Positions 8,943-17,861 of a DNA stretch of 64,000 bases are shown piece after piece. Both the position numbers and the translations under genes were made by a program. Below the pieces are notes generated by a model. That model did no database searches. It was not told where the DNA came from and saw only the letters and a list, made by a program, of their open reading frames with translations. The stretch's first letter is position 1, and each line of letters starts with the position of its first letter. This stretch comes from Pseudomonas baltica (GTDB taxonomy: Bacteria > Pseudomonadota > Gammaproteobacteria > Pseudomonadales > Pseudomonadaceae): positions 6,449,001-6,513,000 of the forward strand of contig NZ_CP134771.1 of the NCBI RefSeq assembly GCF_031880315.1, in the 5' to 3' direction.

Positions 8943-10372
8943 GCAAGCTGTTTATCGGCGGTCAGTGGCACGTGGCATCCAGCCAAGACAGCATCCCGGT
9001 GTTCGCACCCGCCACGGGCGAACAATACGCAACCATCGGCCGTGGTCAGGCCGAGGACATCGACCTTGCCGTCAAGGCTGCCCGCGCGGCGCTGGCGGGC
9101 GAGTGGGGCAGGCTGAGCGCCACCGAACGCGGCCGGACCCTGACCCGTATCGGCGTCAAGATCCTCGATCACATTGATGAACTGGCCGGGATCGAAGCCA
9201 AGGACACCGGCAAGCCGCTGGCCCTGGCACGCAAGGACATCGAAGCGCTGGCGCGTTACTTCGAGTTTTACGGCGGCGCTGCCGACAAGGTCCACGGTGA
9301 AGTCCTGCCGTATCTGCCGGGCTACTCGGTAACCGTGCAGCGCGAGCCGTTCGGCGTAGTCGGCCACATCATTCCGTGGAACTACCCGGCGCAGATGCTT
9401 GGCCGCACGCTGGGCCCGGCGTTGGCCATGGGTAACACCTCGGTGGTCAAACCGGCCGAAGATGCCTGCCTGACCTCATTGCGCGTCGCCGAACTGGCGG
9501 TCGAGGCCGGCTTGCCCGCCGGCGTGCTCAACATCGTCACCGGCTATGGGCGCGAGGCAGGTGCAGCTTTGGCCGAGCATCCGGGCATCAACCTGATCAC
9601 CTTTACTGGCTCGCCACAGGTTGGCACGGCCATCCAGACCGCCGCAGCGAAGAACTACGTCAAATGCGTGCTGGAGCTGGGCGGCAAGTCACCACAAGTG
9701 GTGTTTGCCGATGCCGATCTCGATAAAGCGGTGCCCATCATCGTCGGCGCGATCATCCAGAACGCCGGGCAGACCTGTTCGGCGGGCAGCCGCTTGCTGA
9801 TTCAACGCGAGGTGTTCGACGAGGTGGTCGCCCGCGTCGCCGAGCGTTTTTGCCAGATGCGTGTCGGCGCCCCGGACAGCGCGCCGGACTGCGGGCCGAT
9901 CATCACCAAAGCGCAGTTCGGCCGGGTCAACGAGTTCGTCGCCTATTGCCGCGATTCCGGGCTGCCGGTGCTGGCCGAGGGCATCCTCGATGCCGAGCTG
10001 CCCAGCGCGGGGTACTACGTGCGGCCGATGATGTTCGGGCCCGTGCCCAGAGACCATCGCCTGGCCCGCGAAGAAGTTTTCGGGCCGGTGCTGGCGGTGC
10101 TGCCTTTCGATGATGAAGACGATGCCGTGGCCCTGGCCAACGGCACCGAATACGGCCTGGTGGCGGCGATCTGGACCGAGAACGGTGCGCGCCAGCAGCG
10201 GCTGTCACGGCGCCTCGAAGGCGGGCAGGTGTTCATCAACTGCTACGGCGCCGGAGGCGGTGTGGAGCTGCCGTTCGGTGGTATCCGCAAAAGTGGCCAT
10301 GGTCGCGAAAAAGGCTTTATGGCGCTGGAAGAATTCAGCCTGACCAAAACGGTCGTCAGCCACCACGGGTGA
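8939..10372 (+). CDS. NAD(P)+-dependent aldehyde dehydrogenase
   Basis: This 477-residue enzyme of the ALDH superfamily oxidises an aldehyde to the acid. The cofactor-site segment HIIPWNYPAQM, the general-base glutamate in LELGGKSPQ and the catalytic cysteine in NAGQTCSAGSRL are all present, and length and termini fit the betaine/aminobutyraldehyde-type branch. The ATGA overlap with the upstream ATPase fixes the start at MSKLFIGG. With the alcohol dehydrogenase and SDR that follow, it probably handles an aldehyde derived from the imported compound. The exact substrate is unknown. Confidence 0.9.
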   Translation: MSKLFIGGQWHVASSQDSIPVFAPATGEQYATIGRGQAEDIDLAVKAARAALAGEWGRLSATERGRTLTRIGVKILDHIDELAGIEAKDTGKPLALARKDIEALARYFEFYGGAADKVHGEVLPYLPGYSVTVQREPFGVVGHIIPWNYPAQMLGRTLGPALAMGNTSVVKPAEDACLTSLRVAELAVEAGLPAGVLNIVTGYGREAGAALAEHPGINLITFTGSPQVGTAIQTAAAKNYVKCVLELGGKSPQVVFADADLDKAVPIIVGAIIQNAGQTCSAGSRLLIQREVFDEVVARVAERFCQMRVGAPDSAPDCGPIITKAQFGRVNEFVAYCRDSGLPVLAEGILDAELPSAGYYVRPMMFGPVPRDHRLAREEVFGPVLAVLPFDDEDDAVALANGTEYGLVAAIWTENGARQQRLSRRLEGGQVFINCYGAGGGVELPFGGIRKSGHGREKGFMALEEFSLTKTVVSHHG

Positions 10373-10409
10373 CAGCGATTATTCGAATGCATCAGAGCAG
10401 GAGCCTTGA

Positions 10410-11534
10410 ATGAAAATCAGAGCTGCGGTACTTCGCGAATCGGGCCTGTCGGCGCCGTTTGCGCACAGCCGACCCTTGCACATCACCGAACTGGACCTGG
10501 CGCCGCCGGGGCCGGGGGAGGTGAAAGTGAAGATGATCGCCGCCGGGTTGTGCCATTCCGATCTGTCGGTGATTACCGGTGTGCGTCCCCGACCGCTGCC
10601 CATGGCCTTGGGGCATGAAGCCAGCGCACAGGTGGTGGAAGTCGGCGCCGGGGTACGGAACGTGCGGGTCGGGCAGACGGTTGTGCTGGTGTTCGTGCCC
10701 AGCTGCGGGCATTGCGTGCCGTGCATGGAGGGCCGCCCGGCGTTGTGCGAGCCGGGTGCCGAAGCCAATGGCAAGGGCGAGATGCTTGAGGGTGGCTATC
10801 GCCTGAGCGCGGCGGGCAGTCATGTCAGCCATCACTGCGGGGTCTCGGCGTTCGCCGATCACGCTGTGGTGAGTGCGCGTTCGTGCATCCCTGTCGACGA
10901 CAGCATCGATCCGGTCGAGGCCGCGGTATTCGGCTGTGCCGTACTCACCGGGGTGGGCGCGGTGGTCAATACCGGCAAGGTCACGCCAGGGGCGTCGGCA
11001 TTGATCGTCGGCCTGGGCGGTGTAGGTTTGAGCGCCTTGCTGGGCGCCAGGGCGGCCGGTGCCCATCCGCTGATCGCGGTGGACGTACAGGCCTCCAAAC
11101 TGGAATTGGCGTTGTCCCTGGGCGCTACCGCTGCGGTCAACGCCCGGGACCCGGACGCCGTGGCGCAGATCCGCGAGCTGACCCGCGGCGGTGTGGATTT
11201 CGCCTTCGAGTTCGCCGGTTCCGTACCCGCCATGGAGCTGGCCTACGGTGCTACCCGGCGCGGTGGCACCACGGTCACCGCCGGGTTGCCTCGCCCCGAC
11301 GATCGCTGGCCCCTGCAACAGCTCAGCCTGACGGCCGAGGAGCGCACGGTGAAGGGCAGTTACATCGGTTCCTGCATACCGGCCCGCGACGTGCCGCGCT
11401 ACCTGGGTTTGTACCGCAGCGGCGCCTTGCCGGTGGACCGTCTGATCGGCCGCAAGCTGGCGCTCGAAGACATCAACGAAGGTTTCGACGGGCTGGCCAG
11501 TGGCAACAGCCTGCGCGACCTGATCGTGTTCTAG
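10410..11534 (+). CDS. Zinc-dependent alcohol dehydrogenase (MDR family)
   Basis: This 374-residue medium-chain dehydrogenase is predicted to interconvert an alcohol and an aldehyde with NAD(H). Catalytic zinc ligands are seen in GLCHSDL and LGHEA; the structural zinc loop is CGHCVPCMEGRPALC with four cysteines. The Rossmann motif is GLGGVGLSAL at about residue 200. It resembles the class III/aryl-alcohol group in length and layout. A ribosome site (CAGGAG) precedes the ATG. It sits between the aldehyde dehydrogenase and an SDR in the same direction with short gaps, so it is probably the last-but-one gene of the LIV-type operon. Confidence 0.9.
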   Translation: MKIRAAVLRESGLSAPFAHSRPLHITELDLAPPGPGEVKVKMIAAGLCHSDLSVITGVRPRPLPMALGHEASAQVVEVGAGVRNVRVGQTVVLVFVPSCGHCVPCMEGRPALCEPGAEANGKGEMLEGGYRLSAAGSHVSHHCGVSAFADHAVVSARSCIPVDDSIDPVEAAVFGCAVLTGVGAVVNTGKVTPGASALIVGLGGVGLSALLGARAAGAHPLIAVDVQASKLELALSLGATAAVNARDPDAVAQIRELTRGGVDFAFEFAGSVPAMELAYGATRRGGTTVTAGLPRPDDRWPLQQLSLTAEERTVKGSYIGSCIPARDVPRYLGLYRSGALPVDRLIGRKLALEDINEGFDGLASGNSLRDLIVF

Positions 11535-11557
11535 AACCTCTTTTTCCGGAGAACAAC

Positions 11558-12310
11558 ATGGCTCAACTACAAGACAAGATCGCCATCGTCACCGGTGCCG
11601 CGAGTGGTTTCGGCGCCGGTATCGCTCGGTTATACATTGCCGAAGGTGCCAAGGTGATCCTCGCCGACATCAACGCCGAGGCGGCCGAGCGCCTGGCCAC
11701 CGAGCTGGGTAGCAACGCCCGCGCGGTGCGCTGCGACGTGACGCAGGGCGATCAGGTTCAAGCGGCGGTCGAGTTCTGCGCTGGCGTCTTCGGGGCGCCG
11801 GACATCGTCGTCAACAATGCTGGCACCACCCACCGCAACCAGCCGCTGATGGACGTCGACGAGAAGACCTTCGACCGGGTGTTCGACGTCAACGTCAAAT
11901 CGATCTTTCACATGGTCAAAGCGGTGGTGCCGTTGATGCGTCAGCGTGGCAGCGGCTCGATCATCAACGTCGGCTCGGTGGCGGGCATTCGGCCACGGCC
12001 GGGGCTGACCTGGTACAACGGCTCCAAGGGCGCAGTGAATCTGCTGTCCAAGTCCCTGGCCGTGGAGTTGGGGCCCGATGGGATCCGGGTCAACAATATC
12101 TGCCCGGTGATGGGCGAGACGGCGTTGCTGGAGGATTTCATGGGCGTGCCGGACACCCCGCAGAACCGTGCGCGGTTCATTGCGACCATTCCGTTGGGGC
12201 GTCTGTCGACGCCTGCGGATGTGGCAGCGGTGGCGCTGTTTCTGGCCAGCGACGCCGCAGCGTTCCTCAATGGCGTCGAGCTGCCGGTGGATGGTGGGCG
12301 GGTGGTTTGA
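11558..12310 (+). CDS. Short-chain dehydrogenase/reductase
   Basis: This 250-residue classical SDR has the cofactor motif TGAASGFGAGIA, the NNAG motif, the active-site serine near NVGSVAG and the catalytic YNGSK (Y-x-x-x-K). The C-terminal LPVDGGRVV is common in glucose-1-dehydrogenase/FabG-like members. It probably oxidises or reduces a hydroxyl or keto group of the compound handled by this operon. The ATG at 11558 follows TCCGGAGAACAAC. It is the last gene before a convergent kinase gene; no strong terminator was seen between them. Confidence 0.88.
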   Translation: MAQLQDKIAIVTGAASGFGAGIARLYIAEGAKVILADINAEAAERLATELGSNARAVRCDVTQGDQVQAAVEFCAGVFGAPDIVVNNAGTTHRNQPLMDVDEKTFDRVFDVNVKSIFHMVKAVVPLMRQRGSGSIINVGSVAGIRPRPGLTWYNGSKGAVNLLSKSLAVELGPDGIRVNNICPVMGETALLEDFMGVPDTPQNRARFIATIPLGRLSTPADVAAVALFLASDAAAFLNGVELPVDGGRVV

Positions 12311-12336
12311 GGCAGATTCAGCAGCGTTGATGTGTA

Positions 12337-12984
12337 CTACCCCGCCCAAGGCACCATCACATGAGCCCGCGCGCGATCGGCATCGACCAGTTGCGCGTTG
12401 GGCTCATCGGTGCTGTCCACCCAGGCTTCGGCCTCTTCGCGGCTGCGGCCGAAGCGCATGTGGCGCTCCACCAACCGCGCACGACGCTGCGCCGGGCTGA
12501 CCGCGACGAACCACAGATCATCGAAGCATTGGGCCACCGGCGCCCAGCCACCTTCTGACAGCAGCAGATAATTGCCTTCGCTGATAATCAGCGGCACCTC
12601 GGCGGCCACGGGGATAGCGCCCGCCAGGCTTTCCTCGATCTGCCGATCGAACAGCGGTGCATACACGGTTTCCCCCGGCTGCTGCGCCTTGAGGCGATGC
12701 AACAACGCCAGATAACCCTGCACATCGAAGGTATCCGGCGCGCCTTTGCGCTCGGCCCGCCCCAGTCGCGCGAGTTCACGGTTGGCCAGGTGAAAACCGT
12801 CCATGGGCACCACCACGGCATGTTCGCCCAGGGCCTCGGCGAGCAACTGCGCCACCGTCGATTTGCCCGAGCCGGGGGTACCGGCAATTCCCAGCAAGCG
12901 CCGCCCACCGCTGCGGATCATCATCCGCGCGCGGTCGACCAGGCCCTTGGGCAGTTGCGGCAGGGCCGCGGCAGTTTGCGTCAT
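12337..12984 (-). CDS. P-loop nucleoside/sugar kinase-like protein
   Basis: This 215-residue P-loop kinase has Walker A GTPGSGKST near residue 38 and belongs to the phosphoribulokinase/uridine kinase-like group often annotated as nucleoside/nucleotide kinase family. Members of this group occur beside sugar and polyol transporters in proteobacteria, where a small-molecule phosphotransfer is presumed. The start at 12984 (MTQTAAAL) is chosen over longer openings because the extra N-terminus has no family features and would run into the divergent promoter. It is divergent from the sugar porter at 13169, so the two may share control. Confidence 0.7.
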   Translation of the reverse strand: MTQTAAALPQLPKGLVDRARMMIRSGGRRLLGIAGTPGSGKSTVAQLLAEALGEHAVVVPMDGFHLANRELARLGRAERKGAPDTFDVQGYLALLHRLKAQQPGETVYAPLFDRQIEESLAGAIPVAAEVPLIISEGNYLLLSEGGWAPVAQCFDDLWFVAVSPAQRRARLVERHMRFGRSREEAEAWVDSTDEPNAQLVDADRARAHVMVPWAG

Positions 12985-13168
12985 GTGAAGGCTCCGATTG
13001 CTGTTGGGGTGCCGGTATGACAACGGCAAACGCGATTTGCTGCTTGCACCGCCCAGGGAATTTATTCGGCACTTATGCGTACTAACAACTGTTACAGGAA
13101 ATTTCAGAGCAGTCCGCGAAGGCTCTAACGCAGGCTGTCCAATAACATCGGGCCAACGGGATGACCCC

Positions 13169-14560
13169 ATGACGACATACAACAACGTCGCAACTGAAGT
13201 AAAACGCCGCCCTGGGCTGGTGATCGGCATCGCCGTCATCGCCGCCTTGGGCGGTCTGCTGTTCGGCTACGACACCGGCATCATCGGCGTCGCGCTGCTG
13301 GGCCTGGGCAGGGAGTTTGCCCTGAACGACACCCTCAAACAGCTGGTGACCGGGGGGATCATCTTCGGTGCCTTGTTCGGTTGCCTGGGCAGTGGGCCGA
13401 TCTCCGACCACTTCGGCCGGCGCCGCTCGATCATCCTGGTGGGCATCGTTTTCGCCATCGGTTCGTTGCTGTCGGCGGTGTCACCCAGTGTGCCGATCCT
13501 CATCCTCTCGCGCTTTCTGCTGGGTCTCAGCGCCGGCAGTGCGACGCAGATCATCCCGGTGTACATCGCCGAGGTGGCGCCGCCGGAGCATCGCGGCAAG
13601 CTGGTGGTGTTGTTCCAGTTCATGGTGGTGTTCGGCATTACCGTGGCGTACTTCACCGGTTTCGGCCTAGGCGATCACTGGCGGTGGATGTTCGGCCTGG
13701 GCGTGGTGCCGGCGATCATTCTGCTGCTGGGCATGACCGTACTGCCCGAGAGCCCGCGCTGGCTGCTGGTCAAATCACGTGAGGCACAAGCGCTGGCGGT
13801 CCTGCGCAGTGTGCGCAGCAGCGATCAACAGGCCAGCGACGAGCTGGAGGAAATCAAGACCATCAGCCTCAAGCAGCCCGAAGGCGAATGGCGCGACCTG
13901 GCCAAGCCGTGGATCCGTCCGGCCTTGCTGGTGGGGGCGTGTATCTCGATGTTCTCGCAGATCACCGGTAACAACGCGCTGATCTACTACGCGCCGACGA
14001 TCCTCACGCAGGCCGGGTTCTCCGATCAGGTGGCGGTGCTGGCGACCGGCAGCAGTACTTTGCTGATCGTGCTGATGACCGTGGTCGGCAGTTGGCTGGT
14101 GGACAAGTATGGCCGCCGCCGGTATCTGCTGTGGATGATCCCCGGTTCCATCGTCGCCTTGGCGCTGATGGGTTATCTGTTCATGGGCGCCGGCCCGACC
14201 ACCGATACTCAGCGCTGGGTGGTGGTGGCATGCCTGGCGGCCTATCTGATGCTCAATTGCGGCGGCTTCGGCGTGTGTATCTGGCTGATCAACGCCGAGG
14301 TCTACCCGTTGTTCGTACGCGGCAAGGGCGCGAGCGTCGGGGCGTTCAGCCACTGGTTCTTCGATTTGATCGTGACCTTGACCACGCTCAGCCTGGTGAC
14401 CTGGCTGGGCGTCGCCTACACGCTGTGGCTCTACACCGGGATCTCGCTGCTGTCGCTGATTTTCATCTACCGCTACGTGCCTGAAACCATGGGCAAGAGT
14501 CTCGAAGAGATCGAGCACGCGCTGCGCGAGAAACGGTTCTACCCGTATCAACAGAAGTGA
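13169..14560 (+). CDS. MFS sugar porter
   Basis: This is a 463-residue, twelve-helix major facilitator of the sugar porter family (XylE/GalP/IolT type). It shows LFGYDTGIIG in the first helix, the DHFGRRRS loop motif, PESPRWLL after helix 6, DKYGRRR after helix 8 and PETMGKSLEEIE at the end. Such carriers usually import a monosaccharide or inositol with protons. The ATG at 13169 places a basic cytoplasmic tail (VKRRPGL) before helix 1. It is divergent from the kinase gene across about 185 bases and ends just before a REP palindrome. Confidence 0.9.
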   Translation: MTTYNNVATEVKRRPGLVIGIAVIAALGGLLFGYDTGIIGVALLGLGREFALNDTLKQLVTGGIIFGALFGCLGSGPISDHFGRRRSIILVGIVFAIGSLLSAVSPSVPILILSRFLLGLSAGSATQIIPVYIAEVAPPEHRGKLVVLFQFMVVFGITVAYFTGFGLGDHWRWMFGLGVVPAIILLLGMTVLPESPRWLLVKSREAQALAVLRSVRSSDQQASDELEEIKTISLKQPEGEWRDLAKPWIRPALLVGACISMFSQITGNNALIYYAPTILTQAGFSDQVAVLATGSSTLLIVLMTVVGSWLVDKYGRRRYLLWMIPGSIVALALMGYLFMGAGPTTDTQRWVVVACLAAYLMLNCGGFGVCIWLINAEVYPLFVRGKGASVGAFSHWFFDLIVTLTTLSLVTWLGVAYTLWLYTGISLLSLIFIYRYVPETMGKSLEEIEHALREKRFYPYQQK

Positions 14561-14564
14561 GCCA

Positions 14565-14655
14565 CCTGTAGCGAGGCGGCTCGCCCCCGTAAAATGATGC
14601 CCCCTCACAGCGAGGGGACGGTCTGTTTTCGGGGGCAAGCCGCCCTCGCTACAGG
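14565..14655. repeat. Paired REP palindrome (about 25-base arms)
   Basis: The left arm begins CCTGTAGCGAGGCGGCTCGC and the right arm ends with GCCGCCCTCGCTACAGG; the two pair almost completely over about 25 bases. The roughly 40-base centre holds a smaller hairpin (CCCCTC and GAGGGG). It lies between a convergent sugar porter and chemoreceptor gene and could fold into a long transcript-ending or stabilising structure. Confidence 0.85.
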
Positions 14656-14661
14656 GATTTG

Positions 14662-15984
14662 TCAGGCGTGCGTGCTGAGCTGATTGGCAAACTGCCCGAT
14701 CGCGTCCACCACTTTGCGCGCGCCGTCCTGAATCTCGACGATCACACCACCGGCCTGGTCGGCCAATTCCTTGCCTTCGCCCGCTTGCCGTTTGCCGGTG
14801 TCGACCAGGCCTACGGCAGTCGCCGCCAACGCCTGATTCTGCTGGACCACCGCAGTGATCTCTTCGGTGGCCTTGCTGGTGCGCGAGGCCAACTGGCGTA
14901 CTTCATCGGCCACTACCGCAAAGCCACGCCCTTGCTCCCCGGCGCGGGCCGCCTCGATGGCCGCGTTGAGCGCCAGCAGGTTGGTCTGTTCGGCAATGCT
15001 GCTGATGGTCTTGATGATGGTGCCGATCAACTGGGACTGGTTGTCCAGCGCCGCGATGCCTTCCACCGCCTGATCCATGCAGGCCGCGAGCTGGCTCATG
15101 ACCGCGACGGTCTGCTTGACCACGGCGGCGCCGTTCTGCGCATTGGCATCGGTATCCTTCGAGGTGCTGAACGCGATATTGGCGGCTTCGGCCACGGCGA
15201 TGTCGCGGTTGACCTGATCAGTGATTACCGTGGCGAATTTGACCACCTTGTAGAGTTTGTCGTGGGCATCGAACACCGGGTTGTAGGAGGCTTCGAGCCA
15301 CACCACATGGCCATTTCGGTCGATGCGCTTGAAACGGTCGGCGACGAATTCACCGCGGCGCAGTTTGTCCCAGAACGCTTTGTAGCCTTGAGAGTTGTAT
15401 TCCTCGGGGTCGCAGAACAGCCGATGGTGCTTGCCTTTGATCTGGTCGAGGGAGTAGCTCATGCCCTGCAGAAAGCGATCGTTGGCCGTGATCACCTCGC
15501 CGTCGAGGTTGAACTCGATCACAGCGGTAGAGCGCAGCAGTGCCTTGATCAGGCTCTCGTCCTCGCGGGAGCGCTCGATGGTGCGGGTCAAGTCGTTGCA
15601 ATACATCGAGTAATGGCGGACCACGCCGCTGCTGTTCTTGATCGGCTGCACCACGGCGCGCAGCCAGGCTTCTTTGCCATTGCCGCGTAGCAGGCGCACC
15701 GCGCCGCTATGGTGTTCGCCACGGGTCAGGGCGTTTTTGAACCTTTTGTAGATGTCGTCGTTTTTCAGGTAAGCGGGCACCAGCTCTTCGACATGCTTGC
15801 CCACCAGGCTGGCGGTGGGGTAGAGCATTTCCTTCTCGAAATTGGCATTGGCGGACTCGATCCGGCCCTGCGGGTCCAGGTACAGCGCCAACATCTCGCT
15901 ATCAAGGCTGTCACGGACCTGTTCGACCGACGACAGCTCTTCGCGTAGCGCTGCCAGTTCCTGCTTCAAATGCTTGTTGAACAT
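14662..15984 (-). CDS. Soluble double-PAS chemoreceptor (BdlA-like)
   Basis: This 440-residue methyl-accepting protein has no membrane segment. It begins with a short helical region, followed by two PAS domains (about 25-140 and 145-265, with [15 protein letters not shown] and [13 protein letters not shown] in the second) and an MCP signalling domain ending the protein, with the hairpin [20 protein letters not shown]. This matches the layout of BdlA of P. aeruginosa, which links redox or nutrient cues and c-di-GMP to biofilm dispersal, and of related Aer-like proteins. The start at 15984 (MFNKHLK) is preferred to a longer opening with no family similarity. No che genes are adjacent. Confidence 0.85.
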   Translation of the reverse strand: MFNKHLKQELAALREELSSVEQVRDSLDSEMLALYLDPQGRIESANANFEKEMLYPTASLVGKHVEELVPAYLKNDDIYKRFKNALTRGEHHSGAVRLLRGNGKEAWLRAVVQPIKNSSGVVRHYSMYCNDLTRTIERSREDESLIKALLRSTAVIEFNLDGEVITANDRFLQGMSYSLDQIKGKHHRLFCDPEEYNSQGYKAFWDKLRRGEFVADRFKRIDRNGHVVWLEASYNPVFDAHDKLYKVVKFATVITDQVNRDIAVAEAANIAFSTSKDTDANAQNGAAVVKQTVAVMSQLAACMDQAVEGIAALDNQSQLIGTIIKTISSIAEQTNLLALNAAIEAARAGEQGRGFAVVADEVRQLASRTSKATEEITAVVQQNQALAATAVGLVDTGKRQAGEGKELADQAGGVIVEIQDGARKVVDAIGQFANQLSTHA

Positions 15985-16192
15985 CGCCCGTGCCCAGCCT
16001 GTGATTTTAGGATTATCACTGCATCGGCATGCCAGGGCTGGACTTGAGCGATGGGCGCACAGATAAATTGTGCACCCGAGCGTACCGGGCAAGTTGTCAG
16101 ATACACGTTTATGGGCAGGCTGGACTTGTCAGGTTTTGGCGCGGATTTTTTGTATTTCTACCGCGATGCACCTTGCGCCCGCTGCCCAATCG

Positions 16193-17674
16193 TCACCCCG
16201 CCTGCACCTGCGACAACGGCCTGGCGACCTCTTCCAGCGACTTGCCCTCGGCCGCCACGCCCCATATGCCCTGTACTGCGCCAGCGATGATCATCAACGC
16301 CGCGCCGATCAGATAGCCGATGAACACATTCGTACGGTCGTGACTCTGGATCAGCGCACCGAACAACGACGGGCCGACGATGCCGCCCAGGCCGGTGCCG
16401 AAGGCGTAGAACACGGCGATGGCCAAGGCGCGGATTTCCAGTGGGAAGGTTTCGGCCACGGTCAGATAGGCCGAACTGGCCGCTGCCGAGGCAAAAAAGA
16501 AGATCACCATCCAGGCGATGGTCTGCTGGGTCACGTCGAGAATTCCCTGCTGGAACAAATAGCCGCTGATGGCCAGCAGCACGCCGGAGAGCGCATAGGT
16601 GCTGCTGATCATCACTCGCCGACCGATGACATCGAACAGCCGGCCCAGCAGCAGCGGCCCGCAGAAGTTACCCAGCGCGAAGGGCAGCACGTACCAGCCG
16701 ATATGCTCGGAGGGCACGTTGTAGAAATCGGTCAGCACCAGGGCGTAGGTGAAGAAAATCGCGTTGTAGAAAAACGCCTGAGCGGTCAGCAGCGTCAGGC
16801 CGACCAGGGCGCGCTGGCGGTGAACCACGAACAGGCTGGTGAACACTTCCTTGAGCGGCGTGTGGTCTCGGGCATGCAAGCGCAGGGGCTTTTCGGTGAT
16901 CGGCGGGATGTCGATGCCGCGCTCGCGGTAGTGCTTCTCGATGTTTTCGACGATGCGTGTGGCCTCTTCAGGCTGATTGTGGATGATCAGCCAGCGCGGG
17001 CTCTCTGGCACCCACAAGCGCATCAGCATGATCACCAGGCCCAGCACCGCGCCGATACCGAAGCACAGGCGCCAGCCCAGGTCGCCGCCGACATGTGCGG
17101 GATCGAGCAGGATGATCGAGCCAAAGGCCCCCAGCGCAGCACCCACCCAGAAGGTGCCGTTGATGGTCAGGTCGACCCAGCCGCGAAAGCGCGCCGGGGT
17201 GAACTCCTGAATCGTCGAGTTGATCGCCGTGTATTCACCGCCGATGCCGGCACCGGTCAGGAAGCGGAACAGCAGAAAACTCCACAGGCTCCACGAAAAC
17301 GCTGTCAGTGCGGTGGCGCCGACATACAGGAACAGGGTGATGAAAAACAGTTTGCGGCGGCCCAGGCGGTCGGTCAGCCAGCCGAAGAACAGCGCGCCGA
17401 GTACCGCGCCGGCGATGTAGACCGCGCCGGCCAGGCCTATGTCGGCATTGCTCATGTGCAGCGCGGGGCTGCTTTTCAGCGCGCCGGACACCGAACCCGC
17501 CAGCGTGACCTCCAGCCCGTCGAGCAACCAGGTGATGCCCAGGGCGAACACCAGCAAGGTATGAAAGCGCGTCCAAGGCAGCCGATCGAGGCGCGCGGGC
17601 AGGTCGGTTTCGTAGATGCGGTCTTGCGCGGTGTTCGTATCGCCAGCGGCGGGGGACAGTGCTTGGGTGCTCAT
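16193..17674 (-). CDS. MFS metabolite transporter
   Basis: This is a 493-residue twelve-helix MFS protein. It has the long N-terminal cytoplasmic tail, LDGLEVTLAGSV in helix 1, DRLGRRKLF after helix 2, GGEYTAINSTIQEFTP in the helix 4-5 region and WVPESPRWL after helix 6. This pattern fits the metabolite:H+ symporter group (YdjE/NiaP-like), which takes up aromatic acids, sugars or vitamins. AAGGAG precedes the start codon. It is not obviously in an operon with the chemoreceptor downstream. The substrate is unknown. Confidence 0.85.
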   Translation of the reverse strand: MSTQALSPAAGDTNTAQDRIYETDLPARLDRLPWTRFHTLLVFALGITWLLDGLEVTLAGSVSGALKSSPALHMSNADIGLAGAVYIAGAVLGALFFGWLTDRLGRRKLFFITLFLYVGATALTAFSWSLWSFLLFRFLTGAGIGGEYTAINSTIQEFTPARFRGWVDLTINGTFWVGAALGAFGSIILLDPAHVGGDLGWRLCFGIGAVLGLVIMLMRLWVPESPRWLIIHNQPEEATRIVENIEKHYRERGIDIPPITEKPLRLHARDHTPLKEVFTSLFVVHRQRALVGLTLLTAQAFFYNAIFFTYALVLTDFYNVPSEHIGWYVLPFALGNFCGPLLLGRLFDVIGRRVMISSTYALSGVLLAISGYLFQQGILDVTQQTIAWMVIFFFASAAASSAYLTVAETFPLEIRALAIAVFYAFGTGLGGIVGPSLFGALIQSHDRTNVFIGYLIGAALMIIAGAVQGIWGVAAEGKSLEEVARPLSQVQAG

Positions 17675-17861
17675 GGCAACTCCTTTTGTTGTTGGGGCAG
17701 GCCCATGACAGTGGAGTTGTCGCGATTGCCATCAGTTCAAACAGTACGCCGCCAAACGCGCGCTTCGGACTTCACCTTGATAGAGATGCACACAGGTCGC
17801 GACGAAGTGTCATGTGTTGGCATCGACACTTCGCGCCACCTGGCACGGCATCCTTAGGCGG

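Noticed and set aside
9689..10372. Several overlapping frames within the aldehyde dehydrogenase gene
   Set aside because: All are shadows in other frames of an intact enzyme with its catalytic residues.
16070..17857. Plus-strand open frame of 595 codons across the MFS gene at 16.2-17.7 kb
   Set aside because: The minus-strand MFS protein has clear family motifs and a ribosome site; the plus-strand frame is its shadow.
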